This document shows positions 1-11,494 of a DNA stretch of 64,000 nt, in pieces; position 1 is the first letter of the stretch; every line of letters begins with the position of its first letter. The notes below the pieces were generated by a model. That model saw nothing but the letters and a program-made list of their open reading frames with translations, had not been told where the DNA came from and searched no databases. The stretch is from Undaria pinnatifida (Eukaryota; Sar; Phaeophyceae; Laminariales; Alariaceae): positions 14,672,734 to 14,736,733 of the forward strand of contig JABAKD010000010.1 of NCBI GenBank assembly GCA_012845835.1. The letters are read 5' to 3'. The translations under genes and the position numbers were made by a program.

Positions 1-1330
1 ATCCAGTGACTCCAGTGGTCCCTTCCGATGCTGCTGATTCAGCTGCTGCTACGGTGATCCAACATGGTCATCCAGCGATCCCGAATGCAGTTGCTCTTGA
101 GGGTCCCAAAGCCTGCATTAAGCCAGCCAGTGATTGCTCCTCGGGGTGGCGCGTTCTTGACTCGCCGTGCCCAGCGATGGTAAAGTTATCAAACGAGGAT
201 CTAACCTCTCGGATAGGATGCGGCGCAAAGGTATCGTACAAGCGTGAAGCTGATATGGTGCATGAACGCTGATGGCGCAGCGGGGTATGTTCCAGTGGCA
301 AGCATTTTAGAGTACTGTGAGATATCTCTTTTGTTGGACGTTCAAACCCTATTGTTTCGTCATCATTCGTGTAGGCCCATGATGTGCTGATGGTCCACGG
401 TCCAGTGCTAAACCTCTCTGCTCCTCGTCTATTACTCCTCAAGTAGCTCTACGTTCATCTATCTGGGTAGCATTGGGCCCTGGCCCATCAGTTATCATGG
501 GTCTACACCACCGACGACACGAGAGAGCTTGTACTCTACGAACGGGTTCGTCTGGCAGCGAATTGAAGCGTTTCCCTTACAACCGTCCGCTTTATCTTCG
601 CCGGCCATCCACAAGTGGGCTAAACATTGCGTACATATCAGCATTGAGCTGATACACACGCAACCACATAAAGTCGAAGAAAACACTATACAGCTATGTC
701 GTGCGCCACTGGCAATGTACGCGTCGTTTCGAAAAGCATGCATACCCAGGAAAGACACTGCCTGCCCGAGGTTATGTGTGCAGAGCGCAGTTCGGACGTG
801 CGCTGTGAAGGTATATTGATGTATTATCCTAGAGGCCGACTGCTGCTATGCAATAGTGCCTCTGGCTCAGCCCTGGTCACTCATCCGAGGGTGGTTTTTG
901 CTGTTGTTAAGGCCTATCATAGGTCGACCAAGGAAGTGACCATTGGAGCGTTCATGGCGTTACCTGTAACTATTTGCAAATGCATTATGTTGGTGGGTCG
1001 TGAGGACGTTACTATTACCTCGCAGTAAGTGTCTTAGTGTCTGGCGTTCCTTTTTGTAGCGCAAGTGAGTTAATACCCATGGCGCAGTACGATGCAGTAA
1101 ACTAAGACGATACTAATCTATATAAAATAAAAAGACCAGCGTACCTCTGATGATTTAGGTGCTGTATCGCTCCAAAGCTGCGATCTATGTCCTGATGAAA
1201 TTAATGCTGCTGAGCTGGGCATCAAGCATGCATACAAATTCACGACAGGGGCACACGATAGAACACACGTGGCGTCGCACCTCCAACCGTTAAATATAGC
1301 GCTTAACAAGGTATTTTGCTCGCCGCACCG
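1..1330. other. No supported gene
   Basis: Open stretches exist at 68-442 on the minus strand (124 codons) and 696-1028 on the plus strand (110 codons). Neither shows a recognisable motif, a splice-site context or a second copy elsewhere in the window, so I do not call them genes. They could be exons or decayed transposon sequence. Confidence 0.5.
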
Positions 1331-1334
1331 CCGA

Positions 1335-1468
1335 ACGGTACCTATATAGGGCGATTCGCCTTATATAAGTATGGTGCCTGTTGTATAAAGCTTGCCTTAT
1401 ACAAGTACGGTGCCTGTATAAATCGTGTCGCCTTTATAGGCAAGATACCTGTATAGGGCGTGTCGCCA
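1335..1468. repeat. Degenerate minisatellite, period about 35 bp
   Basis: Three to four diverged units share the words GGTGCCTGT, CTTATA and GTGTCGCC. They are tandem and embedded in otherwise unique sequence. No coding or regulatory role is visible. Confidence 0.6.
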
Positions 1469-1469
1469 T

Positions 1470-2925
1470 GGAAAGGGACGAATCGACAATTAGGTGAGTA
1501 CCGCTATAATGTGCATCCAATCCGCTCGTCACTGGGTCGGATTATAACGGGGTCACCACTGCTGTACTGCAGCTGTATCGTGTTTTCTAGCCTCTTCCCG
1601 TAAAGAAAAAATCTCGCTTATTCCTTGCCACCCATTCCGCACCCTCGAAGGAACGAGCATAACGGGGAACATAATTATTGAAACCAAATATGGCTGTAAC
1701 AATACGGAGATATATGTTTTTTGGTTCTATGGTAGGTTCGGTTAACAGGTCGCCCGTAAATTGCTCGTAAACTCGGCGATGGCACAGAAGCGAGAAACCG
1801 CAATCCGAAACCAGGCTAGGCGTTTCAACCGTCATATGCACGCCGCGCAGCCAACCACCACATACCGGTAATATATCAATTCAATTCAAACATTGAAAAA
1901 TTGATGGGATAGGACCACAGTTATACCCAAGAGGGTGTAGGTAATGTACACCCTTCGCATATGTGGCCATTCCGAGCGTACAGCAGCTGCAGCAGTGTGC
2001 CCAAACTTTTCACGATATCATGGCAATCACATTCCAAAGATTATAGACGGAACCCTCTAGACCGTAGTTACCCAGCGTCCAAACCTTAGCTCATGCACTC
2101 TGCTTTCAATTGATATATTTCTTATCGCCCTAGGTTTACCATGTTATATCAAAGCGAAACCCTCTGGAAAATAATAGTAGACCAGTATTGCTACTTTCCG
2201 AGACAGGGTGACCTCATTATCTTGCGTTGTTTGAAGAGAGAAGAGTATGGATCTTAGCTAGCTCCTCTGACCATCGTATCCAGAATCCTGATTTATAGAA
2301 AAACCTCTGCGATTTTCTCTACGAGGCACCCAGCGCGTTGCTCGGCGATGTATATACACGACAGGTAGACGCGGGACCAGGAGCATATCGATTGACTCTG
2401 AGCATGGAAGTGTGTTTTTGGCCTTCTGCCTTCAAGAAAGGGAGTTCTTAGCAAACATCAGGTGTGTATGTTTTGCGGTTATACGGCTTTTTGAAGCATT
2501 TGAGGGCGTTCTCGTTTCGGGAATCCGCCCTTTGACCCTCTACTTCCACGACGACAGAGCCTTCCGACAGGGCGATCTCTGCTTTAACAATAGCCCCTCC
2601 GCGTGAGACTGGTCAGTCACCACGCATCATATCATTACCTAACCGTGCACGTCGCTGCAGCATTACTAGCTGTCAACCACAAAGGAAAAGGTATATCCCC
2701 CCTTTTTCTTCAATCTGTCGAGAGGTTCCCCGGGATGCAGGATTGTCGGTGTTGCGAAGCGTTCTCCTCATCATGGGGTCCGGTGTCTTTGTTCATCTCT
2801 CTTTTGGCTTGCTGCCTAGGCACAAAGCAGACATCACTCTAAAGAAACGCTATAGGACAGGCAGAGCAGAGCAGAGCAGTGAACGATGAGGGGTGTCCTG
2901 GCTGGACCATCACCGTTACGTACAT
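1470..2925. other. No feature seen
   Basis: Only short open stretches occur, the longest being 79-84 codons. I see no motif, tandem repeat or similarity to other parts of the window. Confidence 0.5.
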
Positions 2926-2929
2926 TCTT

Positions 2930-3229
2930 GCCCATTTATGATCGCCTTGATACGATCGTGGCATGTGTTATCACCTGGTTTCACCCCAATCATGGCATGG
3001 TTTCATGTCGAGTATATATAGTCTAGACTATCCATCTACGGAGAAAGCCCCATATCATTAGCCCACCCTTGCACAGCCGTAAATGCAGACCGCATGGCAA
3101 TCAAAGGATGTCAACAAAACATTCAGAAATTGGAAAGGGGATCGAAGATGCGGCTATTCAAAACAAACGAAAATGAGGGTAAAGATTTCCCCGCACCTCG
3201 TAATGAGGCTAAGACGCCTCATTGCAGAG
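2930..3229 (+). repeat. Dispersed repeat, copy 1
   Basis: The first part (about 2930-3060) matches 3735-3860, sharing GGTTTCA.GTCGA and GACTATCCATCT. The second part (about 3055-3225) matches 44230-44420, sharing ATTAGCCCACCC and GAGGCTAAGA.GCCTC. This implies one longer dispersed repeat with copies in different states of truncation. The MITE at 3230-3485 starts directly at its right end. Confidence 0.6.
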
Positions 3230-3485
3230 ACGTGCTACGATAGAGGTACACCTTTTTTGTCTAAGGTGTTCCTCAACTTGGGAGCTTAGGTCATTTCTTA
3301 ACCCAAAAACTAATTGGAAGAATAACAAAACTGCTACCGGGTGAAAATCCCATCTGGTCTAGGTATACAACGAGAATCATGAAAAAACGGCATATTTTTT
3401 TGCGACGATTTTGGGTTAAGGAGTTCCGTCATTCAGAAACCAGTTCAGACGAAAAGCGCTACCAGGTACCTCTATCGTAGCACGT
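3230..3485 (+). mobile_element. MITE with 20-bp perfect terminal inverted repeats (type copy)
   Basis: The element is 256 bp long. It opens with ACGTGCTACGATAGAGGTAC and closes with its exact reverse complement. There is no coding capacity. The interior carries the words AACCCAAAAACT, GAATCATG and GTCATTCAGAAA, which recur in the other copies at 13653, 15019, 19454, 20976 and 62568. It is probably a non-autonomous DNA transposon. No transposase source was found in the window and the superfamily is not assigned. Confidence 0.85.
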
Positions 3486-3734
3486 GTCTGCAAGAGATGC
3501 AACCGCGTGATGGAGCTCACAACCGCGGGAGCTCGAGGTCAGGAATATACCTACGGCATACTAGTAGCAACAGGCCTACGAAAACACGATGGGCGAGGCC
3601 ACTGAGCGCAAGGATGCGAAGGGGAACAGAAAAATGTCATAAGAGGCTAAAAGCTTGCCTTCGGAAGATGAGAGCACCAGAATGACCGGAGGGAGTCACG
3701 CGAACCCAAGTTTGACAGGTCCTGCCGTCGACGT

Positions 3735-3860
3735 GATGGCCTTGATGTGACTGTGACATCTACTATCACCTATTTTCGCCCGAAACATGACATGGTTTCA
3801 AGTCGAATATATGGACTATCCATCTCCGGAGAGCACTCCATAACAAATCCTCGTTGGCCT
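3735..3860 (+). repeat. Dispersed repeat, copy 2 (partial)
   Basis: This is a direct, diverged copy of 2930-3060. The two copies flank the MITE and about 250 bp of other sequence in the same orientation. They are too short and diverged to be called LTRs. Confidence 0.55.
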
Positions 3861-3869
3861 GCGGGTTGG

Positions 3870-5270
3870 CCTTGGAGCACACACAACGTAGACAGAGATG
3901 ATGGTGATACACAGGCTCGACGCGCATACAATGCCTTCAGTGCTAACCGTGGTCCGAGTTAGATTAGTATTGCGGGTCAGATATAGCTCGTTCTTCATCC
4001 CGGCTTTTTTGTAATATTCCGGTGTCGATTGGCCAACTTTCAGGACTAATGAAACTACACCGTGTAAAACGGTGGAATGGTTCCGGAACAGACCCCTTTA
4101 TTTGTCTTGCTGTTGAGTTATCTTTTTGTTTGATTCAACGCCCGCCTACGTTGCATTCACATCACATGCACGCATGCATGTAAATATGTGCGCACAGACT
4201 TCTTAGTCACTCAACACAGTGTACATGACAAAGTTATTCCAGAAAGAGGGACCATGAAACCTTGACAAAAGTGAATCACACTACATCCTGGGTAGCGGGT
4301 AGCGAATTGAACCTCTACCGTTCATGCCGTCTCTACAAGCTGACGTGAAGTGCCGTGACGGCCACCGAAACGCTCTAAAGCCGTAAGGTTGGGTCAGGGC
4401 CACGTCCTAATCAGAAGTGCGCATAGATAAACAAAATCGAGGCACTATCTTAAACAAGCAAACGTAATATTCGTAGAGGTGTCTACGATATTATAGTGTT
4501 CCCTCGCCTAGCTAATAGGTTGCGTACATATCATGCACAACATATACACAGCTGGTGACGATGGCACGTAGAATAACGAGACACACGCAGACAATTTACA
4601 GAGTTAAACGGTACCGTCTCCTCTAATTTAAGGGCCAACCTTGTCGGCAGTGTCTCCTTCCGTGTCCTCTTCCCTACCCTCTCCCTACTCTACGAAATGG
4701 ATGCACTCTCACGCCGCCATTGTGCTGAGCTGCTGTTGCCCCGCCGCGGCGCGCTGCGCACCCACCAGTTAAAATTGCGTATAAGCTCTGCTTAGACAAA
4801 AGTAATTAGGCAGTGCACCTGCCAGTCTGACACAACTATAAAAAATAAAACGGAAAAGTGTTCCGCCCTCCCATGAACACCTGCTTTCGCATGGGCGAGC
4901 GACATTGCCTGAGTATTCGCGGATAATCTCAACAACTCGTACTGACTTGTATACAACGAGGCTGCTGCCTTACGCCCTTTCAGGTTTGACACGGTTTTTA
5001 TACTGAGTTCAATGGGCTAGTGGCCTGATTTTCCTCGCCTTCCCCTACCCCGTGAGGGCGCATTGGAAAAAGCAGCCAAAATAATATAGCATGAAAACAC
5101 CTATGATACACCATTCACGTCAATCGTCGTGCCGAGTAAATGCCAGCTTGCTACAGTGTATGTCTACACGGTGAACGCTTGGCTGCTGCTGTGGCTCGCC
5201 GTCCATGCCGTACGAAACGACGTTTGGAGCGCCCTGGCATCCTGGCCTGAAGGGCCCCTCGCAAGCTCCT
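3870..5270. other. No gene seen; 3' flank of paralog P1
   Basis: This is unique-looking sequence downstream of the P1 stop codon on the minus strand. No polyadenylation signal could be assigned with confidence. Confidence 0.5.
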
Positions 5271-5275
5271 CCTCT

Positions 5276-5454
5276 TCATTGCTGAACTCGCGCCCTCGCA
5301 ACGGTGTTTGTGAGGAGCTTCGCCGTGAAATTTGGGGCATTAGAAGGAAGCGTGATGCCCGGGCCCTTGAAACGGGGGGCAGGGAGGGGTTCCGTCTTGA
5401 TACGGCGTTTTTTGGGACATCGGGATGGCGAGGATCGTGCTCGAGCGAAGAATT
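5276..5454 (-). CDS. P1 exon C: last coding exon with stop
   Basis: This 179-bp exon follows acceptor GGCAG and begins with two bases completing a codon. It then reads 58 codons to a TGA at 5276-5278. The reading is basic (CPKKRRIKTE), then PRFKG, then FTAKLL near the C-terminus. P2 exon C (54088-54263) aligns without gaps over the first 30 codons, shares RFKG, FTAK and VAR, and stops one codon earlier. Both acceptors are AG followed by AA, which supports the start. Exon B ends in phase 0 while this exon needs one preceding base, so a small exon in the 271-bp gap may be missing. Confidence 0.65.
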
Positions 5455-5725
5455 CTGCCCGAGTGGGTTGGGAAGGGGGAGGGTAAAAAAACCGGCGGGC
5501 GGGGCATCACAATGTAGACTTCACATCGTAGGCACGAATCCGTGGGCAACGGGTCCCCGGACGGTCGGATCCAGCGATGGAAGAGGCGACTCTTGTCATT
5601 GAGTTGTCGCTTGCCCCACGTTAATGTAAGGCTGTATGGTCTGCTACTGCACGATCCTAGGGAAGAAGAGTGCACTCAACAGAACCTTGCTAAACTGTAC
5701 GACCGCAACCAAACGCACTCATCAC

Positions 5726-5982
5726 CTGTTGTCCTTGAGCAGAAGCATCGGTAATTTCCCACGTGGGCCTTTCTTCGCTTGTTTCCGCTGAATTTCGTCT
5801 TCGGGATCGTCTGGCCAGTTCCTTGCGGCGCCTCAACGACAAGGGAAGGCAGAGCTGTTCGGATACACTCGCAACACGCTCCGACCCTCTCGAGGCCGAT
5901 TTTTTGAAGTTGCGAACCCTAAGGTGGGGGGGCTGGCGTGCTGCCGTCACAAAGAATACTGGCCACAATAACAGGAGCAAAT
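5726..5982 (-). CDS. P1 exon B: transmembrane segment and basic tail
   Basis: This 257-bp exon lies between acceptor CCGCAG and donor CAG/GTGATG. Its first two bases complete the Asp codon begun by exon A (GGFW-D). It encodes about 17 hydrophobic residues (LLLLLWPVFFVTAA), a PHL..RNFKKS patch, RGSERV, and a cluster of Arg/Lys (SLRRRKELARRSRRR), then an acidic end (TWEITDAS). P2 exon B (54860-55110) is two codons shorter and about 69% identical over the first 36 residues. Many of the codon differences are synonymous. The plus strand is also open here with its wobble positions aligned, so the strand choice rests on the splice junction to exon A and not on codon pattern alone. Confidence 0.8.
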
Positions 5983-7139
5983 CTGCGGCAAGGGGCACAT
6001 AGACAGGTTGCATTAGTTCCTTGAAGAAGCAGCTAGTTTTGTCGTAGCGAGCGACACCATAAGCAATACTGCAGTAATCTGGCCTGTTGGCATCAAAAAT
6101 TGTTGTGGTCAGAAAGAGACAGATCACTTTCATTTTTGCACAGCTGGGTCATTTCTTTGGTAATAGACAACGCAAAGTCTTTTCTAGCAAAATGCGCAGT
6201 AGAATGGAGTCCTACTCCAGTGTAATCGTACTGCAGCCGGTTGACAATATCACAGGGGAGAGCAGTTACCGCGGGCGAATAGTAAAGAGAAGCGATGCGT
6301 AATGACTGTCTGGAACTGTACCACGTTTCCCGGCATAGATACGACTTCCTGTGCTTGCGGGAAACCCTACATCCGCAATGTGGCGTTAATCTGTGGTCTC
6401 CTGAACACCACCCAAAGAAAAAAAATTGCACAGTTAAACCATCTGTGCACCTATCAAACGATTAGTCCGCCAGTCAATTGCCCACCTATCATGCACACGT
6501 ATCGTCTCAAAACGCTTGGTGCCTCGCTAACCCCTTCAAACTGCACGCAGTTTTCGGTACAAAATGCTTGGATGGTGTGTGGGATCATTGTTGCAGAAGC
6601 ATTAACCAACCGCGTTGCCCGTGCTAGCGACTGGAATAGTGAAACTCTCAGGGAATCTAGTGCTCTGAGGAGCGATCCTGGAAGTCACTCCAATCCTCCA
6701 TGGACGGACTTAATGCAGTGAGATGAGAGGCTCAGATGCAGTGATCCTTGTCTAATTTCAGTCCCAAGAGCCGCAACAGAAGGTCCGTCAGCTGCATCGA
6801 CCGTGCGGTACATTAAGTGTTAAAGCGTGCTTCTTGGACGTGTTTGCGGCGGTTGGTTGCGCCCGCATCGATCAGGTTCTATCTTTTATTCTCCTTTCGC
6901 AACTTGCGGTTCCTGCGCTACAAGGACGACAGCGGTATAGTCTTATGTATCGTTGTGCAAGGTGCATTACAGGACAAAAATAAAAATGTCAACGTTATTT
7001 CACTGCTGTCTCGGCAAGCTCGGTTATGTAGTTGATATCAAGCCAAGCCTTTGCAGGTACTCGTGGGTGTACACAATGTGTAGTCTACATCTACAACATC
7101 GTTTTTCTCTTGAAGGTCGCCGCAGCAACAAGGAGAAAT

Positions 7140-8390
7140 GTGTCTAGCTTCCTGTTCGACGCCGAGTTTTGCTGTCAATTACAACTCCTACGCTAAAGAG
7201 ACGCTACATGCGTTGTATGAGGAACAACAAAATTGCAGGGGGAAAAAAAATGGGCAATGTCCGAAATGTGTTTTCTTCGCCATACTTTTTCTGTCCCAAC
7301 TGCATGACACGCAAAAGGCGACTTCGGATGAGCATTCGAGAACATTATTAATATTCTCGACACCACCAACAACTACGACTGCGCGCGGAAAACCAGCGCC
7401 TGAAACCTCAAATCCGGACTGGCGGGTATCAAGGCAGCAGACACGTGATGATCGACACGCTTTCTCGTTTGTCCAATACGCCCGTCGCTGTCCGTATTGT
7501 CAGCCTTGTAAGTTGCGAGCGACAACGTCAGCGGCGTGCACAGCTTTAGCCGCAACAAGCGAGGGCACCGTTGCACTAGTGACATGCGCTCAACCTCAAC
7601 AGCAGCGACCACAAATAGGGGGCAATAAGAAAGCCGTGGAAGATACGTGGAGGCCACAGCAAAAGCCGAAGCGGTGCTCTCTTTGTCAAACGAAGAGCCG
7701 CAGAGACGAAAACTGCCTCAAGCCAGAGGGTGTGTTTTCGGAGCAGGAGGGCGGTACAACGCTGCTCCGGCAGTAGAGTCTACACAGCCAACGTTGCAGT
7801 CCTCTTAAACGTTTTTACGGGTTTCGCGATGGCGGAGGAATACAAGCCTTTGGACACGTCGGGAAATTATGTCTTCAAGCTCAGGCTCTCACCGGAGGAA
7901 ACGCTCAATGCAAATACCACGGGTACAATGAGGTTGTTTGCAGCGTTCGAAGACACCCTGAACGGAGGAAACTACGTGCGTTTATCGCAGGCTGTGGGGA
8001 AAGAATACGATACCAAGAGAGCGACATTAGCAGCAACGCCCACATGGACAGCGGAGCACCAGGCCACTATCTCAACAGCGAGCTTTCCTCCGCATTGCTA
8101 AGCAGTTTGACTTGCCACGTGGGGTTGAAAAAGCCCCATATCGGATTAGAAATTCGGGAAAACTCGTTATGTAACGTGACTTGCACCGTTACAGTACCGT
8201 CACCAACAATGGCGGCAGAAGCAAGACGTGTCACTACAGTACCAGGCATGAACATTTCCTGGTCTAGGGCGGTATATTCACGTTCTGTGACCACGGCATC
8301 AAACACGAAGCAAGTGCTAGGGCGTGAGTTTAGTTGTGTGTCGCGGTACATCGACAGCATGGCTATGCTCAACGGCACTGCAACTTGAAC
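7140..8390 (+). mobile_element. Remnant of a Ty1/copia-like LTR retrotransposon (gag-pro part)
   Basis: Fossil of an LTR element lying in the largest P1 intron, antisense to P1. Parts seen are a Gln/Arg-rich gag-like region with a zinc-knuckle-like Cys cluster near 7.66-7.72 kb, and an aspartic-protease-like region near 8.04-8.2 kb with a DSGA motif followed by GHYLN, as in stramenopile copia proteases. No integrase, reverse transcriptase or LTR pair is visible, so it is an incomplete, old copy. It is clearly broken, with more than one break. The protease-like motif could be coincidental because the rest of pol is absent. Confidence 0.5.
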
Positions 8391-8399
8391 TGTCAGCGC

Positions 8400-10050
8400 T
8401 CGCCCGCAACACGCCATATAGCTATTCTTCATCCATAAGCTCACGATAGAAGACAAAGCCAACATCAGCTGTGTGTCGGGAGATAATCAAACCCTCCAGC
8501 ATCGACACCAAACAGCGAAATAAACAGGGCCACTGATAAGCCATGCACAAAACCAAGAGTATCAGTACCAGAGAGACAAATGCAAGATCAAAGCGGACAG
8601 TCCCCATCAGAGGAGGGGGGCCAGCATCTGAGCTCCAAACAAAACGGCGGCGCCAATGTGGAATCATTTTTACGTATCAATAGGTGCTAAAAGCTCGGGA
8701 TGAAACTATTGTACCTGTAGCAGTGATGATGGGGAGGGCCAAGACTGACGTAGCGGGGCTACCCCTATTTTCATGGTTTTTCATTTCCGGGTTTGAGCGA
8801 CTTGGACTGGCGACTCTGTATCTCACGGAAAAATACTTCAGGTGGTTTCTTCGGCGGCGGTTAGCTGACGATTCCATTCCGGATTCGTATCCCTACACGG
8901 AAACAGCACCAACGGTTTAGGCAGCAAAAGAAACAGGGGATGGTCGCCCGCGGGGATGATCCCGAGCTACTGCAAAAGAAAGGGGCCCCTAAATCGGCCC
9001 TCCCACCGTAGCCTGGATCGGAGGCGAGGAAGAGCGCGGGGTCGGTTGGATGGAAGACGCACGTTGTTGCCAGGCCGTGACCGGGATGCCTGTTCAGCAC
9101 CGAAGATAGCTATGCTTCGTGAAGGGAGGGTACTACTGCAGTCTCCGCCAGAGAGAGGGTGTAATACGTCGATGCGTAGCTTACAGGGCCAGTACACGCG
9201 GAGGATTCATTGTGGAGGCGGGGATCGAGCTGCCGGAAATCTCTCTTCCGTGTCAAAGGAAGTTTTTCGAGGAATATTCCCGACGTGGGAAAGCATTCAT
9301 TTGATTAAATAAATTACTAAAACCGCCACCCAAACACTTACCAGATAGCAATTAGTGAACGCTACCCAAATATAAAAGAAAGGCCGAACCACCTTTGTCC
9401 AGTTTCAATCGATACGCCTGCGGTCGCGTGTCCACCTGTTTTGCATGTATGTTGCCACGCAACGCACTTGATGCTTCGCTACCCGACGCGTAGGCAATTA
9501 CGACGCCTGAAATCTGGAAACGGACTGAACCTGAAGTGCTGAGCTTGCCCGCCGCCGGGGTCAATTCTCCCATCCTCCTCTACTTGCACTCAAAGCACCA
9601 AACAAAGACGAGAATGTGTTGGGAGTAGAGATAAGACCCGGGGGGGTCGTCTCTTTCTAACATGGCGAACCCAAGGAGACTTTATCATACGATCGTTGCG
9701 GGAACTTTGGGTAATGCACCGAACCGGTCCGATAGACGAAAGTTACCGCATTTTGACTAACTCGTTTCGTATGGCATGGTATATCGCGTGTGTCAGGGGG
9801 CATGAGAGCTATAGACTAGTGCTTCCACGCATGTAACCAACTCCTTCGAGGGGGGGAGGGGTATCTACCGGTGGGCACTACATCGCCATAGTTCGTAAAT
9901 GCTCTACAGGAAGGAGCCCTATTCCAGCGAAACTATAAGTGGCAAATGCTTCGACGACATCGCGCAGTCTGGCTATATTGGCATGCCCACCAATTGAGTA
10001 ATATGTCCATACAGCACGTCACTCACAAATATATATATATAACGAAACGT
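8400..10050. other. P1 intron sequence, no feature supported
   Basis: The plus-strand stretch 8684-8920 (78 codons, with FERLGLATLYLTEKYF) and minus-strand stretches at 8861-9197 have no second copy and no recognised motif. I see no further part of the copia-like remnant here. Confidence 0.45.
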
Positions 10051-10059
10051 TTTCCGAGC

Positions 10060-10330
10060 CATCCCTCGGCAGGGGTGCAGCAAATTCTAAGAAATTTCTG
10101 AGCTTCTAACATGAGGAGCTCAATATCAAACCCGAAGTGTAACTGTATAGTGGCATTCGTTCGCGCGACCCGACCAACAATTACATGCGCTCTAGTCCTG
10201 AAAAGGGATGTATTCGTCAAAGTATCAGACTAACTGGTATAGTAGTTCTTGACTTGAAGAAGAGCTCAACCGGCCAGAAACGTTGAGGCTCGCGAAAAGT
10301 GCAACCCCTATATATCGTGGGATGGCTCAT
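10060..10330 (+). repeat. Dispersed repeat shared with 59050-59320
   Basis: Matches include GAGGAGCTCAATATC and CCCGACCAACA and extend over roughly 270 bp in the same orientation. The two copies sit in different introns of P1 (A-B) and P2 (e-A), so they are mobile or dispersed sequence and not conserved intron. Confidence 0.65.
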
Positions 10331-10958
10331 TTGTAGAGAGTGCAACACCGCGCTCGGTAACTCTGATTGTTGGTCTGTTGATTCGTGCATGGCGCGTGCA
10401 ACAAGATTCAAGAGCATTTGTCGCGATGCTGACAAAAGGCCAAAGTACGTGGCTAACTCGCCAGGATTAAAAGATCGAGTACACTGTTTGGGACCGGTTC
10501 GTTGAATGAGCACGATACACATCTGCTAATACCCGCAGCGTGGGCACGTGCAAGTTTGAGAAAGGACGGATGCGTCCACGTCAGCCACCTTATAGTTTCC
10601 CCCGTTGATACTCCCAATGCCCCTTCGGGGGTAGGCCTCAGCGACATTTGTCGCTCGTTTAGGGTTTAGGACACAAACAAATATTCGGTGAAAAAGAAGT
10701 ACAAATATATATATGAATGTCTCTATTGCACAAAAGGCAGTTTTAATGCAAAATCAGTTGTGTAATCGCTACCATGTCTACACCCAGTCCTTACCGCCAC
10801 TGCGGGCGCGCACAATGTTCGAAGCTAAAGCACGCAATGCCTTTATATTAATCACAAAGAATTAATGTCACAGGTGGTGTGTCAAGGTGAAAGAACATCG
10901 AAAACGGTGAGGCCTCCACCAGATTCCCCGATTCACTGTGCCGCTCGCTTGAACTCAC

Positions 10959-11100
10959 CCCAAAACCCGCCGACGTTTCCGAACATCTCAGCGATCTCAA
11001 GGGGGTCGATCTCCGTGATCTCCTCCAGCGAATTTGTTTCCTGGGCTACCTCCATAGACAGCCAGGCGTACGGGTGCACGACGTCTGCGACACTGTCTTT
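10959..11100 (-). CDS. P1 exon A: PYAWLSME / GNVGGFW exon
   Basis: This 142-bp exon lies between acceptor CTCCAG and donor TGGG/GTGAGT. It is phase 0 at its start and leaves one base (G) for exon B. It encodes an acidic stretch with YAWLSMEVAQE, EEITEIDPLEIAEM and FGNVGGFW. P2 exon A (58194-58338) is 33/38 identical from the shared Pro onward, the best conserved part of the protein, with one extra codon near its start. The junction with exon B restores Asp in both paralogs, placing an acidic residue at the start of the hydrophobic segment. Confidence 0.85.
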
Positions 11101-11494
11101 CTGGAGAGGACAAGGTCACGAGCGACGTATCTGGTTAAGGACAGAACCCAGCACGTTGTTTTCCTTCTCATGTTGGGAACGGGATTTTCCACGATTCACC
11201 GAGGCTGCGGCAGGGGGGGGGGGCACGTTTAGGACTCAACCGGGTGGCGAAGGAGAATTGTTACAGTGCTAACCCGTTTAGAACTGCACCCGCGTTTTGG
11301 GCAGAGACTACCTGTATTCGGAAATAGTATGGAATCATGTTTGCAGTGGATTTCGTTTTTTTTTTGTGATATGCACCGCCGCCAAGGAATTGTTTTTTGT
11401 TCTCAGCGCAAAACAATGTTTTTCAAGGTGTTTTTTTTTTCTAGCGAGGTACAGAGCTATTGACGTCGACGGCAGGGCCCAGTTATATATATAC

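Noticed and set aside
2930-3860. LTR pair flanking the MITE
   Set aside because: The direct repeats are about 120 bp, diverged, lack TG...CA ends and enclose no element sequence.
5763-6002. Plus-strand frame conserved between 5.8 and 54.9 kb (RSDP, DFLKLR words)
   Set aside because: Its wobble positions coincide with those of the minus frame, so similarity alone cannot choose. The minus frame joins exon A in phase and has consensus splice sites, the plus frame does not.
8067-8465. 132-codon minus-strand open frame with beta-strand-like pattern
   Set aside because: It lies antisense to the protease-like part of the copia remnant and has no splice context or paralog; best explained as a shadow frame.
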